A stretch of 64,000 nucleotides of DNA, taken from Hippopus hippopus (taxonomy: Eukaryota; Mollusca; Bivalvia; Cardiida; Cardiidae). The notes below the pieces were generated by a model. It did not search any database. It was not told the origin of the DNA and was given only the letters and a program-made list of their open reading frames with translations. A program made the translations under genes and the position numbers. The DNA lies in the NCBI GenBank assembly GCA_946811185.2, contig OX328112.1:11929215-11993214 (forward strand), written 5' to 3'. The first letter of the stretch is position 1; each line of letters begins with the position of its first letter. Shown piece after piece: positions 44,191-55,755 of this stretch.

Positions 44191-45530
44191 CGTTCTTCAG
44201 ACACAACTTATCACAAATCCAGAACCCTTAACTATTTTAAGACAAGCGATCGCTAGTCTATTACGCAGATCCAAATGTAAAGAAAAACACAGTTGCCAAA
44301 TATTGCTCTTGAGAAAATTATTGTTTCTTTTAGAAATCATAATTCTACTAAATATGACAAGGTTGACTTGAACTACAACATCTTTACCACGTCAATTTGA
44401 ACGACGGCTCCTTACAAAGTCATATACTTTACAAAATATCATCGATAGTGCATGATGTCCAAGATGTTTGCTTGTATGTGACCTATGCAAATGAGGCTCG
44501 TAATTACTTACATATAGTAAAAAGAAGGGAGAGTGATATCTAGAAACTATTCAAATTCAAACTGCCCAAATTGATATATTCTTCATTTTTTTTTCTTTTT
44601 TTCAATTAAAGATCAGCAAGCATTTTCATGGTATTTCCTATTGTGACAAGGACATTGTGAACCGAGTTGGGCTTAATAACCGGATCAGTACAGATTTGAT
44701 CACAGGATTAGACAAAATCGGTGGTAATTCCCGGATAGGAGCATTTTCCGTCATTTTTTATAGACCAACCAAGTTTCATCTTAACAAAGTCCACTAATTC
44801 GACCTTCGCTAGTATATCGGTACTTTCAGTACTTTGCTTATCAGTAGTTAGCCAATCAAATCAAATTGACACAAGCTGAGTCTAACATTTTACCACTAAG
44901 ACGAGAACTATTACGCCAAACCGGGTGTAAATAAAGTCTAAACTCGCATACAAAATAGTTCCATAATTCGGTTCATTCATGTGTCTTCTTTCAAGGCGTA
45001 CTGTAATAAAGGCGGGAGAAATAGTATAACAGGTGAACAATTAAGGACACCCTTGGGCGAGACATTCGGTTATTCAAACTTTGAAATCCAAGCGCCAGTT
45101 CTCATATTTCTCTCCAAAATGCTCGGCTCGAAGCGACGACAGTTTATCCAATTTCTAAAACGGGTTAGATTTCAAGTCTAAGTGCTTTTCGAAAAGTAAT
45201 TGTGGATTTAATACAAAATGTCAGGTTGGCCTGCCTTCTAATTCTGTTCACAGACATCTAAATGTTGACTGCCTATCCTACAGTTGGATTTCAAAAACAG
45301 CGTGCAAAATAGAGAAAAATCTCTGAGACAGATACGTAATTTTTCTATTTGCAATACTGCTTTCTTGGCAGATCATGCGTAATGAACCGAACGTGAAGGA
45401 AATTTCCAAACAAAATAGTCAGAATATACTATGAATTAAGAAAACGTCCAGTTTGTAGATTTATACATTTATTTGAAAACAATGCCAAAAAGCCCTTTAG
45501 CTGCCAAGAGCAAATAATGCTGGTGTTAAA
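44190..45530. other. 1.3 kb without recognised feature
   Basis: No hairpin family, SINE, LINE tail or convincing exon. The one 66-codon frame (44981-45181) shows no family motif. Probably ordinary intergenic DNA. Confidence 0.5.
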
Positions 45531-45870
45531 ATGCATCTAAATTTAATTCATACCATTTAAAGTATGTAAATTGTTTTGAAGAGGACTAAATTGTTGTGAA
45601 GATAACTATGTTTTATTGTATGGTCAGTCCATTTGTTAGTCGCTGGCAGAAAAATGAAATCTAAAACTTTGTTAAAAGTTGCCAGGTCCCTCTATCTTTT
45701 GTTTACATTTTACCCATTTGAAATTTTTTTTCTGCCAGCAATTATAACCTTGGACTGACCGTACAATGACAAATTGTCATCTTCCCAATACTTTCCATAC
45801 GTTTTGATGATATGCTTTAAATTCAAATGCATTTTACCATTTCACTATTTACTTTAGGTCACTACTGGGC
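45530..45870. repeat. palindromic element, sibling of 32490-32780
   Basis: AAGATAACTATGTTTTATTG and GTCAGTCCATTTGTTAGTC on the left mirror CCTTGGACTGACCGTACAAT and GACAAATTGTCATCTTC on the right. Followed by TACTGGGCCTTTAA, which also matches GAGCCTTTAA after the sibling. Confidence 0.75.
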
Positions 45871-46267
45871 CTTTAAGCATTACTAGGGTGCATTCTGCTG
45901 ATAACCAGAATTAGTTGAAAAGTTCAAAGCTTCATTCCATATTGTTTGAAATTCGTAACTAGACTGTGTTTCTTTTTATGGCAGTCCTTTGCCTTCATTA
46001 ATCTATGTCAAATAATTTATTTGTCGTGTTAGTTTGTGTAACTGACGATGTATCCGATATACATGTCATAACTAAACTTCTGTTCTGTTTTCTAAAACAG
46101 AAGCCTTCCAAAACGGTTCAGTTCATAATTTCTTGTACTGTTTTGCCATCGAAAGGTTTCTATGATGTAAATATTTCCTTTCAGTGCTGTTATAATCAAG
46201 TATAGTTATGCGGAATCATTCACATCGTATGAAAACGAGTGGAAAAAATAGCGATCGGGATTCTAAT

Positions 46268-46496
46268 TTAACCCTTTCCCAAACAATCCCTGGTTTTTAC
46301 GATGCTGGGAAAGACGGCTTTTGAAAACACTGTAGGAAAAGGAGAAAATGCTGGTAACCAGCATTTTCTCCTTTTCCCACAATGTTTTCTATCTTTTCAT
46401 AGACAAAAATCATCATTTGCATTACATTTAGTTTGTCGTCTGCAAACGCTTTCAATTTGGTCTAGTCCAAAATTTTGTCATTTGGGAAAGGGTTAA
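46268..46496 (+). mobile_element. best-preserved HPA element
   Basis: TTAA then CCCTTTCCCAAACAATCC at the left; CATTTGGGAAAGGG then TTAA at the right, so the terminal 12 bp are exact inverted repeats. The palindrome around CTGGTAACCAG is almost perfect from TTTTGAAAACACTG to AATGTTTTC. 229 bp including both TTAA. Confidence 0.92.
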
Positions 46497-46623
46497 GTTT
46501 GAAATGAGAACAGAGAAGAAATATGTAGAAAATGGACAAATCACACGTAACTGTTTGTCGTAGAATTTTCTTTTCCCCCAAAAAATAACGAGCTGAAAAT
46601 TTCCACAAGATAGTTGCTTGCGT

Positions 46624-47205
46624 TAACTCTCTATCAAACGACGAAATGTTGGACTACTAGAAGTCGAAATTGAAAGCATTTGAAGATGATAACTAAATGT
46701 GTCCTAAAATGACGGAGTTTAGATGTGTCTCGAAAGGCGTAATTTGTCGTTGAAAGGACTGAAAGACTAACATGACAAATAAATTATTTGACATAGATTA
46801 ATGAAGGCAAAGGACTGGAAGGGTAGAAAACATGTAAAATGGTTAAAGAGCTGGGGTACCTTTCAGTTAACTACGTAGATTTATGCATTTTTTTCATTGG
46901 GGGAAGGGGTGAATATAAACACGTGCGATTCCTGCTTTACCCAAAGATGTGAAGTGGCGTAAAGTTATGCAAATACTTATATACTCAAATCGTAAAGTTA
47001 TGCAGCTTAGTGAACCTTGTTTCCAGACTAAATGCATGCTTAAAGAAACTGAGTACGCAAATTTCGCGTGTACACAGTTTTGTGAAAGGTACCCCTGGTT
47101 AACAGCATTTTCTCCTTTTTCCTATAATGTTTTCAAAAGCCCTCTATCTCAGGGCCGTTAAAACTGTATGGTGGTAGTTAAAACAGGGTATTGTTTGATA
47201 AGCAA
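46624..47205 (-). repeat. HPA remnants
   Basis: 46624-46760 is the 3' half (TTAACTCTCTATCAAACGAC, AAATTGAAAGCATTTGAAG). 47090-47205 is the other half (GTTAACAGCATTTTCTCC, CAAAAGCCCTC, TTGTTTGATAAGC). Confidence 0.55.
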
Positions 47206-47265
47206 AGAGAGTATGTACACATTTCCAAATGCCCAGGTCTATTTTTCGGACAATTTGTATCGATA

Positions 47266-48120
47266 AAGATAGATAGATAGATAGATAGATACTTTATTAG
47301 ACGTAAACTTTACAGTTTCTTGTCTTTACAGATACAATAAATGTACTCTAGTAGCACAAACAATGACATATAAATGACATATAAACGACATATAAACGAA
47401 CGATCAGTCTACAGTTACTATGTACAACCTGGAAGAGAAGCTGAATCAAAATGCGCATTATCTTAACCCTTTATTATATTTTGTTCGAAAAGTGCGACAC
47501 TATCAAACTTGCCCACCATGTATAGGCAACTATAATAGTATTGCACTGATCAACAATCAATTTCTATGTATTAAATTCTGTAGCAGTTCTTCGTGAAAAG
47601 CCTTCCTTTATAAATTTAGCTAAATTTAGTAGAACTCCTTTGTTATTTGTATTCATCAAATTTTTATATTTCAACATACTAGGACGAGTATAAAAATATT
47701 TTTTGAGAAAAAGTTTTCTAACATCAGCAAAAAATGGACAAACAAGCAAAAAGTGATACTCGTCTTCTACTTCATTCATATTACATGCAAAACACAAACG
47801 CTGGTTTCTTGCAATCCTGTTCTGACCATGTCTGCCTGTTTCTATTCTGAGGGAATGTGACGATAATCTAAATTTTGAAATATATGATCTCCATTGTCGT
47901 GGTAGGATATTTAAATAGAATGCCAATTCACTGTATTCCTTTATGAATTTATATGTGCATAAAACCGGTCTTCTATTAATTTCATTGTACAAACCCTGTC
48001 TAAATTCATCAATTAATCGTTGCTTAAAAACATTGTAAAAACTTTTGTGATTAACACAAAATGGATCATTCCATAAACCATCCTGCGACAGTCACTCGAG
48101 TACGCCCCGCTGTGATGAGA
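47266..48120 (-). mobile_element. 5'-truncated LINE (non-LTR retrotransposon)
   Basis: On the minus strand an ORF end (47564-48091) is followed by a 3' UTR of about 270 bp that ends TCTAATAAAGTATCTATC with a short (ATCT)n tail. ORF end, UTR and simple-repeat tail are the classic structure of a truncated LINE insertion. Confidence 0.85.
47564..48091 (-). pseudogene. C-terminal end of a LINE reverse-transcriptase ORF
   Basis: 175 codons open, bounded upstream by TGA at about 48092-48094. Includes WNDPFCVNH, FKQRLIDEFRQG, YISKFRLSSHSLRIETGRH and the zinc-knuckle-like CFACNMNEVEDEYHFLLVC, which matches the Cys/His tail common after the RT domain in several LINE clades. The RT catalytic domain and endonuclease are absent, so this is a dead fragment, though this stretch has no stop. 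The apparent start in the long frame is TTG, not ATG, so it is not a gene start. Confidence 0.85.
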
Positions 48121-48269
48121 TACAATAGAACTTAAAGAGGATCAATTAAGACTAGGGTTACGAACCGAACACGTCCCAATGGCCTCACTTTAAAACAGGA
48201 TGTCCTGTGAAAATACGATTCGTCAACAAACAGTCTGTCTACATTTTTTGTGTCTTGTTTAACTTTTCG

Positions 48270-48420
48270 ACGATATAACATAACATAACATTTTATTTTC
48301 GACTTGGAGCATATAGCTCATTATCAAATAATACAAATAAATTCAATACAGGCGTGGAAGCAATATAAAGACATAAAGATATAAAGATGTTGGATTGATT
48401 CGTAAACAAAATAAATAAAC
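48270..48420 (-). mobile_element. second LINE-like 3' terminus
   Basis: ATATAACATAACATAACATT then TTATTTTCGACTTGGAGCAT; on the minus strand this is a body ending in (TTATG)n, as at 24020-24045 on the plus strand. Confidence 0.5.
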
Positions 48421-48699
48421 AAATGAATTTTTTTTTATTTTTTACAATCTTTTCATGTTTCTCTACTATTTCTGATTATATAGATGCAATTTCGTTAAAG
48501 TTAATTCAAATGGTAGATGGTCATAGATGTTCTTAGATGTGAGAGTATTTCATATTATAGTAAATCATATGGAAACCTGCAGAAAGGGAGTACTTACATA
48601 AGTAAAATGAACACATCCCCACTAAATTACTCGATGGGAAATGTAAATTTAAAGTCAGTATTGGAACAATAATACAATAATTTCATTGTGTCCGTGTAC

Positions 48700-48770
48700 G
48701 GGCAGAGTGGATCTAGGATCAGACTACAAGTTTTGTACGACCTGATCTGCGGTCCACTCCACAGTAACAC
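48700..48770. repeat. HPB-like hairpin
   Basis: AGTGGATCTAGGATCAGAC and CTGATCTGCGGTCCACT arms, with mismatches, around TACAAGTTTTGTACG. Confidence 0.5.
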
Positions 48771-48949
48771 GAAGCGGAAACAACATAGGTATTGTGTAAA
48801 ATATAAAATTTAATGTGCAATTTACCACTACAATACTCGATCCGATATAACTGCAATTTTTTAATAGCTTTATTTTTGTATATACTTTGTCGGTCATTTT
48901 GAATGATATAAAATGTTACAAATCTTGTCTAGCCTCGCAGTAAAAAATC

Positions 48950-49090
48950 TGAACTCTGGTGAGCATCATTTTTTTCTTTTTCCCACGATGCAGTTTTCTA
49001 GTCTGTCAAAGAACTTTCCAAAATGTCGCTCACAGAAGCTTTCAAGTCTGAAAAGTCTGAAAGCTTTCGCTTGGTAAAGAGTGAAATAAT
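48950..49090 (+). repeat. HPA remnant
   Basis: TTTTTTCTTTTTCCCACGAT, GTCTGTCAAAGAACTTTCC, GAAGCTTTCAAGTCTG and CGCTTGGTAAAGAGTG are in family order; the centre is lost. Confidence 0.5.
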
Positions 49091-50550
49091 ATTTCGTCTT
49101 GATTGTGATGTTCAGCAATTTGTCTTGGGTGAGTGGACTATCTATTTACATTTCCACTTTGCACAGGGATTTACAAGTTTTATCATTAGCGAAATTTTTA
49201 TATCAGAATTAAGGTTATTGTAATGTACGTAGCTAACCCGGAAGTATTGACCACATTACTATCAATAAAATGTGCTTTCGCATAAGTAAGTAGTCAACGG
49301 CCATTTGCAGTATTAAATAAGTATAAATCTAGTGTTTGAACACATCAAAGTTTCATTTTGTCTAAAGATTAGAAGATTCTGGCTCTTGTACTTTCATGCC
49401 TGAGACAGGTAGGCTTGATCAGTGTTTTAACAATGTTTTCAAGAGCATTTCAATTATGTCTTCTTGGCCAATGCACTTACCAACTTTTCGGCAGTATCTT
49501 TTCTTCAGAAGTAGTAAGCACCACGCTATTGTCAAGCGACTGCCGTCGTTCCCATATGGATCAATTCTTGAAATAGCCAGTATGGTAAATTAATAATGGA
49601 TTAAAAGTCAAATAAGTTTTGAATATTATACAAAGAAACTATGGCAGATTTGTGACCTGGTATTGATATATCGTTATGACTAAATATAAGTAATTTGCGG
49701 TAGGTGGAAATAATGGACATATTTATTCTGTGGGACTCCGCAGACCTATTTACAAACAAATTTATGACATTATGGTAAGCACTGGTACCGTTTCTTTTTT
49801 ACATCGTTGCAAATAAATATGACAGGGGTAAAATTTTTCTTGTACGATTTAGTAGTTTAATGGTTTTAAGCGTTACTCTATGACCCATTTGTGTATGTCT
49901 ACATGTAATTTCATTATTTCCCTTCATATTGAACCACAGTTTTAAAGTTTCAATATTCATATTCCAGTACCTCTTACGCCGTCTATATTTTTCGTTTCAA
50001 ATCAAGGGGATCTCCAGTTGATACATGTACAAACTACCATATCCCGAAAAGATGAGTAAGTCGGGCTAAAAGCGAAAAACCGACTGATCTCATCGTGGAT
50101 TTGCAATATTGAACCCATGGTAGAACCCCCCCCCCCTTCCCCATACCACTTGGAAACATGATTCAAAACAGATTTACATGCAAACAACCGCGTTAGTCAG
50201 CGGGTAATATTGCTAATCACATATTTCGCATATCTGCTAAGACCTTATTAACAAATAGACCGGTGTTCTTTAGAAATGCAGTGATTGTTACAGAATAGTT
50301 TTTCTCACGTTTGGTGATGACGTGATTATTACAGAAAAGTTATTCTCACCCTCTTTGACGAAGTGTTGAAAATGTCTGGACGTTTTTGACGAAACATGGT
50401 GGAACAAGTAAACTTGCAACAAAGGAATTATTGAGTTATTTTTCACGAATTCGCGAAAACTGATACAAGGTTCTTCAGAAATGATTAGATGACGAATAGT
50501 AACACGGTGACTTTATTCGTTGCCTTTCTATCTTTGTGTCTGTTTGACTT
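49090..50550. other. 1.4 kb without recognised feature
   Basis: No repeat family member or protein motif seen. A C-run at 50127-50138 and short frames only. Confidence 0.5.
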
Positions 50551-50554
50551 TACA

Positions 50555-51120
50555 GAATTATTTATTCCATCGAAAAAGCTTTTGACCGTTCTCCACAAAA
50601 AACCGAGTTTCATCAACCCAAGAAAGAATGCCCTTGAAAACATAATGTGAAAAGGACTTGAGGGGGCCACCGGTTGGATCTCCGGCTCGGCCAATTTCTC
50701 TCTGAGGATTGATGATAGTCATGGCGACAGGATTCATTCCTCTATCACCGTTGACCTTTATTTCGAAGATGCTTATGTGGGAAAGGAGCCAGTGGCTTGA
50801 AAAGAATATTAATATGAAATACAGCGTCAATGACTGAATTTTTCTCAAAAAGGGTTTTAAATAAATATCGCTTTTTTTGTTCTTTTCGCATTTTGTCCTC
50901 TTCTTTTTAGACCCGTCTAAATTAAAAGCTCTTGTTAACGTGAAAATAAATACTTGTATATTTCAACCTGAAAACATGTTTACGAAAGGACAAGAAACTG
51001 TGAGGGGAAATCGCTGCTTGTATACAAACAATTCCTTTCACAACCATATCAGCATTTTCTCTTTTCCTGACAATGTTTTAAAACGTTATTTTTTTTACGC
51101 AGGGTCCATAAAAAATGACA
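50555..51120. repeat. HPA fragments around a SINE body
   Basis: 50555-50650 (GAATGCCCTTGAAAACATAA) and about 50915-51110 (TCTAAATTAAAAGCTCTTG, TCAGCATTTTCTC, TGACAATGTTTTA) are HPA parts. 50655-50815 reads, in reverse, the SINE body seen at 52975-53309 (TCGGCCAATTTCTCTC, TGTGGGAAAGGAGCCAGTGG). The 135-codon frame at 50877 lies on these repeats. Confidence 0.55.
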
Positions 51121-51339
51121 CTGCTTGCTCAAACAATAAAGATTTAAAATCCAAAGAAAAAGGAAGCAATGCCGGGTCCAACATATTTCTACGCAAACCA
51201 AACGTAAAAACTCGAAGCCGGGAGAAATGCACAAAAATAAACCACAGCATTCAGCTGGCATGCCCTTTGGCCTTTGTAGATTAGCGTATTTATCAATTCC
51301 TTGCTTTACCCTTTTCAGCGGTATGCATATTTTGAGATG

Positions 51340-51450
51340 CGTTTGCAGACCGTGTAAATACAAGATAAGACTGCACAGAACATGCAGTCTGATCTTGTAT
51401 TTACACTTTCTGTGCAGTCTGATCTTTTAACTATATTGGCCGACGTTTTG
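51340..51450. repeat. HPB hairpin with duplicated right arm
   Basis: GTGTAAATACAAGATAAGAC, GCACAGAACATGCAGTCTGA and CTTGTATTTACAC form a clean stem. A second TGTGCAGTCTGATCTTTTAA follows immediately. Confidence 0.65.
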
Positions 51451-51714
51451 AAATACTTCTGACAAGAAATTCATTGAAACTTCAATATTTAGATCGTTAC
51501 CACCTAACCGCTCGTGTCCGTTTTTCATTTCTGTAGAGTACAAAGTGCAAAGAAAACAAAATTTGCAGAGAAAACACGTTTTGACATGTTTAGGGAGCGC
51601 TTGTCTGCAACCTGAGATTTTTCATCTTTCTGTAAAGTCCGTTCAATTTGGAAGAAATTTATTGCAGCTTTAAGTAAACCTTTAGTAAATAAACTATTCT
51701 AGACTAACCATTTG

Positions 51715-51975
51715 TATTGTATTGTGGTTTATCGCCGTTTTAATAGCTTAGGTCATATCACGGCGGACAGTGCACCTACGCATGTGTTTCCTGGCTTTCT
51801 CATACCAGTACTGACACAACTTTCTTTCCAAGCCATTGACTGCTTTTCTCATATGCAACAGAGGTGAGAGGTGAAATGTCGCCGAAACGAAAGTTGCCTC
51901 AGTCCGGTATCGAACCTACAACCGCCAGGTCATGAGCCAGACATGCTAACCACTGAGGTACCCGGCCCGGTAGAC
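51715..51975 (-). mobile_element. tRNA-derived SINE
   Basis: Body GTTTATCGCCGTTTTAATAG, TCATATCACGGCGGACAG, TTTCCTGGCTTTCTCATACC. Head at right on the minus strand with B box GGTTCGATACCGG and an A-box-like CTCAGTGGTTAGCATG. Confidence 0.75.
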
Positions 51976-52529
51976 AAACCATCATATGCTCGTTCGTTCA
52001 TTCTACCCTAATACTTTCTTCATTTATTCGTTCTTCTGCTACATTGTTTCCCTAATGCCGTTATTGGATACCTTTTCATGGTGAAGTCATTTAGACCCTG
52101 AAGTAAATATGGAACTAAATGATGAACTTGAAAGAAACTTAGCTATCATTCAAACTTTTTTTTATTTATTCGTTCTTTCATTTCTCCCTCCCCAGATTTC
52201 TCCCTTGCTACCTCACTTCCTTCCTGACGTCCTTTCTTGCTTGCTACCTTCCTTTCTTCATTCCTTCCAAACTACATTCATTCGTTGGTTCGTACGTATG
52301 TTCGTTTGTTTGTCTGTTGGTCTACTCACAGACTCACTTGTCAAAGACTCACCCACTCACCCGTCTTATCGATCCAATTACCACGATGTTTTCCTACAAT
52401 GACGGGCTCCGCTCGGCGTACGCCCTATCTCTACTAGTAAGACTGCCGATCAAAATGCACAATCTTGACAAAAGATCCAAAACCAGTCTCATTTTTGCTC
52501 ACTCCACATTATCCAACAACTGTAGTCAT

Positions 52530-52745
52530 TGTTCTAAATCTTATCAGGCTGACTTGGGTCGAAACTTTTTGCTATCGGGTAAATTTTCTGCATGTCAAAG
52601 GACCAGTGTACCTCAAGAACCAGTCTGTTGTTAAATAAAATGGATTTTATGAATTCCATAATTATGTGATGACGAGCTTCATATCAAGCGTCACAGGGAT
52701 ACAACAAACCCCTATTGCCAGAGCATGGCTCAAATTTTGTTATTA
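52530..52745. mobile_element. HPC element, left half lost
   Basis: CAGGCTGACTTGGGTCGAAA, TTTTCTGCATGTCAAAGG, AATTCCATAATTATGTGATG and right end CCCTATTGCCAGAGCATGGC. Confidence 0.7.
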
Positions 52746-52778
52746 CCTCATAACACGTATGTGTAACTGGTGAGTGAA

Positions 52779-53349
52779 TTAACTCTTTACCAAACAACAA
52801 AATTTTAGACTTGTCCAAATTGAAAGCGTTTGCAGACGACAAAGTAAACGTGACTCAAAAATTGAAACTTGACTTCAGAAGAGTAGAAAACGTTGTGGGA
52901 AAAGGAGAAAATGCTGGTTACCAGCATTTTCTCCTTTTTCCACAATGTTTTCAGAAGGCTTCTTCCTCTTGGTCTTAAAATTGATTGATTGATTGATTGA
53001 TTGTATGGTGTTTAACGCCGTTTTTAATTATTTCAGTTATATCGCGGCAGCCAGTGCACCTATCCATGCTTTCCTGGTGTCTCTTTTACCAGTACTCCGC
53101 ACAATTTTCTTTCCAAGCCACTGGATGCTTTCCCACATAATCATCGTCGAAACGATGGTCAGCGGTGGGAGAGGAATGAATCCTGTTGCAGTGACTATCA
53201 TCAATCCTCGGAAAGAAATGGGCCGAGCCAGGGGTAGTAGCCAGGGATCGAACTCTGGACCCCGTGTACTCAAGTCCTGCACGCTACCGACTGAGCTACC
53301 GGGGCTCGCCTTGGTCGTAAAAACCAGGGATTGTTTGGTAAAGGGTTAA
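52779..53349 (-). mobile_element. full HPA element carrying a SINE insertion
   Basis: TTAACTCTTTACCAAACAAC at the left, TGTTTGGTAAAGGGTTAA at the right, and a perfect centre GAAAATGCTGGTTACCAGC. The SINE interrupts it at CTTGGTC, so this HPA copy is older than the SINE. Confidence 0.9.
52975..53309 (-). mobile_element. complete tRNA-derived SINE with target duplication
   Basis: 335 bp, flanked by CTTGGTC at 52968-52974 and 53310-53316. On the minus strand a head CCCCGGTAGCTCAGTCGGTA (A box) and AGTTCGATCCC (B box) is followed by a body with TCATATCGCGG-type core and a (CAAT)n tail next to TTTTAA. Pol III promoter boxes are intact. A bivalve V-SINE such as RUDI is a candidate relative, unverified. 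Confidence 0.9.
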
Positions 53350-53395
53350 TGTAACTTGAATCTTAAAATCACCAGGTCTTGGTATTCAACAATCA

Positions 53396-53935
53396 ATCTT
53401 ACGACCATTCTTGGTCTAATTCTCCAAGATTTTCTCAATTTGAACGTAATACAACTTTTGATTGGCTAAACCAAATGGTTTAGCCAATCAGAACTTGTGT
53501 TACTCTCACATTTAGAAAATTCTAGCGAATACAGACATAGGTGTTGTAATTTACAAGCTATTCTTAAGAACACTCTTAGTCTTATTCTCAAGAATTTTCT
53601 GAATTTGAAAGTAACACAAATTCTGATTGGCTAAAGTAAACGGTTGAGCCAATCAGGGCCCGTATTCACTAACCATTCTTCAAGAACATTCCGAGTTATA
53701 TTCTCCACAATTTTCTAAATTTGAAAGTAACAAAAGGTCTGATAGGCTAAACTAAATGGTTTAGCCATTTAGTTTAGCCAATCAGAACTTGTGTAACTTT
53801 CAAAATCTAGAATAAGACTTAGAATATTCTTAAGAATGGTTGGTGAATACGAACCCAGAAGTTGCATTACTTTCTTAAATCTAGAATTAGACTTATTTTA
53901 AATTGAAATTAAGAATAGTTCGTGAATACAGACCG
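53396..53935. repeat. cluster of three palindromic GGTTTAGCCAATCAG repeats
   Basis: Three successive units share TAAGACTAAGAATG-type outer arms, TGAAAGTAACACAA inner arms and a centre such as CTAAACCAAATGGTTTAGCC. Outer ends read CCCGTATTCACTAACCATTC and its inverse. Family also at 16735 and 22785. Confidence 0.8.
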
Positions 53936-54184
53936 ATGTGTCTTTTTTTTTTTTTGGACGGAGAAAGAGTGACTAAGATCTTGCTTGCGATAGATATGTG
54001 CACCGAGTGTCTGCCTAATTACTCACTAATCGGAACTAATTTACTCCGCGGGGCGTCGGCTCTTCTTATCTAATAGGCTGCGAACATTATGAAAGATTAT
54101 GAACCTATCGACATTTGAGACGCTGTCAAAATAACCAAGAGAAACAAGAAAGAGAGACAGAAACTTAAGCAGCTGCTTAGTAAT

Positions 54185-54455
54185 AAAACAGGCCCGGTCG
54201 GGTAAGCCCAGTGCATGATTAGCGTATCTGGCTCGTGACCTGGTGGTTGCAGGTTTCGACACCCGGTTCAGGCAAACTTTATTTCCGGCGATTTTTCGCG
54301 TCTCACCTCTGATACATGTGAGAAATGTTCATGTGGTTAGTGACTTAAAAAGAAAATCATGTCAGTACTAGTATGAGAAAGCCAGGGAAAAGATACGTAG
54401 GAGCACTGACCGCCGTGATATGACCTAAGCTGTTAAAACGATGTTAAATTCCAAT
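54185..54455 (+). mobile_element. tRNA-derived SINE, plus strand
   Basis: Head TCGGGTAAGCCCAGTGCATG with CTGGCTCGTGACCTGGTG and B-box-like GGTTTCGACACC; body GAAAGCCAGGGAAAAGATAC and CCGCCGTGATATGACC. The same family as 51715-51975 in reverse. Confidence 0.72.
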
Positions 54456-54552
54456 TTAATCAAAATAATGAAACACCGATAGGACTTTTTTAGTTCAAGA
54501 AATATTCAGCATGCATATAAGTCACGCTCTGGCAAAAGGGGGTTTAATATAT

Positions 54553-54815
54553 TTGAGCCATGCTTTGGCAAAAGGGGGCTTAATGCATCTCCGTGATCCA
54601 TGGTACCAAGCAAGCCATCACATACTTATGGATCCATACTATTCATTTTTTTCAACAACCAACTTAATCATGAGATAGACTGGTCCTCGGACATACAGAA
54701 AATTGATGAATAGCGAAAGGTTCGGCCCAGGTCAGCCTGCGCGGACTGCGCAGGCTGACCTGAGTCGATACTTTTCGCAGATGCATTAAGTCCCCTTTTC
54801 ACAGAGCATGGCTCA
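54553..54815. mobile_element. full HPC element
   Basis: TGAGCCATGCTTTGGCAAAA at the left, TTTTCACAGAGCATGGCTCA at the right. Hairpin CCCAGGTCAGCCTGCGCGGA / GCGCAGGCTGACCTG is perfect in its core. Confidence 0.88.
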
Positions 54816-55020
54816 TTTCTATGATACAGTATACCATGCATATCATCACATAATTTTGGGTCCATAAATTCCATTCGTCAAACAACCGACTGAATCATGT
54901 GGTAGAATGGTTCTTGGTAATGCAAAATAATTTACAAAAAGCAGAAGGATTCGGCCTCTGTTGGGATCGATACTTTTTGCAGATGCATTCAACCACCTTT
55001 TCACAGACCGTGGCTCAAAT
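54816..55020. mobile_element. adjacent HPC copy lacking the hairpin
   Basis: ATTCCATTCGTCAAACAACC, GACTGAATCATGTGGTAGAA, GGATTCGGCCTCTGTTGGG and CACCTTTTCACAGACCGTGG. It directly follows the full copy. Confidence 0.65.
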
Positions 55021-55131
55021 TTATTATTACAGCGAGCTAAAAAGATATTTAAAAGATAAAGATGAACGGCGCAAGAAGTACTTAAATATGAATAGTGACA
55101 ATCTTTTGTGGTCCAGTATGAAGAAAAACCA

Positions 55132-55755
55132 TATGCTGCTAAGCGCGACTCACTGATCTTTTGAGGACAGTGCAGATCAAGACCAGTGTCATAAATTAGC
55201 CCGAAAAAAGGCCCGTAGAATAAACAAGAAATATCCTTAAAAAAATATAGACGGCGTAAATTTGCCCGCAAACAGGCAAGGGCCCTTAGAATAAACATGT
55301 ATACATTTTTGACCAATCACGAATTTTTCTGTTAATTTAGTTTTTATCAGTACCAAACAGTAGGTCAAAACCCAGCACATTCAGCTACGCCGAAAACTGT
55401 CCATTTCTAAACCAGTCGCAAATTAGTATATATTCATTCGAGACTAATACCAAGAACTAGGTCAAAGGTCAGCTCAAACAGCTCCGCCGAAAAATCAACT
55501 TACCATCTTACTTTTTGTACCAGTCAATTTTCTGTATGTCAGTGCATGAGCTTACAGAAATTGTACTTAAGACATCAACCTTGAGGTTACTGAGCGCGAC
55601 GCAATACCTTTTTAATGACAGTGTAGATTAAGATCAGACTGCACAGAACGTGATTTTTGACCTTAAATCCACGCTGTCTGAAACAGTGAGATTTCTTGGA
55701 AAAAAAGAACTCATAATATTTCGATTTTTTATTGTCTGTTTTTTTTTAACAAGCA
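55132..55755 (-). repeat. HPB fragments
   Basis: 55132-55187 has GCTGCTAAGCGCGACTCACT then breaks inside the hairpin. 55583-55752 has GAGGTTACTGAGCGCGACGC, AGATTAAGATCAGACTGCAC and a mutated second arm. Between them is unassigned sequence. Confidence 0.6.

Noticed and set aside
47564..47992. Host gene of 142 residues
   Set aside because: The sequence is the tail of a LINE ORF2-type protein, with a LINE 3' UTR and simple-repeat tail following.
50877..51284. 135-codon frame
   Set aside because: Lies across HPA repeat fragments; no family motif, composition like surrounding non-coding DNA.
54846..55316. 156-codon frame
   Set aside because: Overlaps HPC and HPB repeats; contains their translations ([11 protein letters not shown] recurs in other HPC copies).
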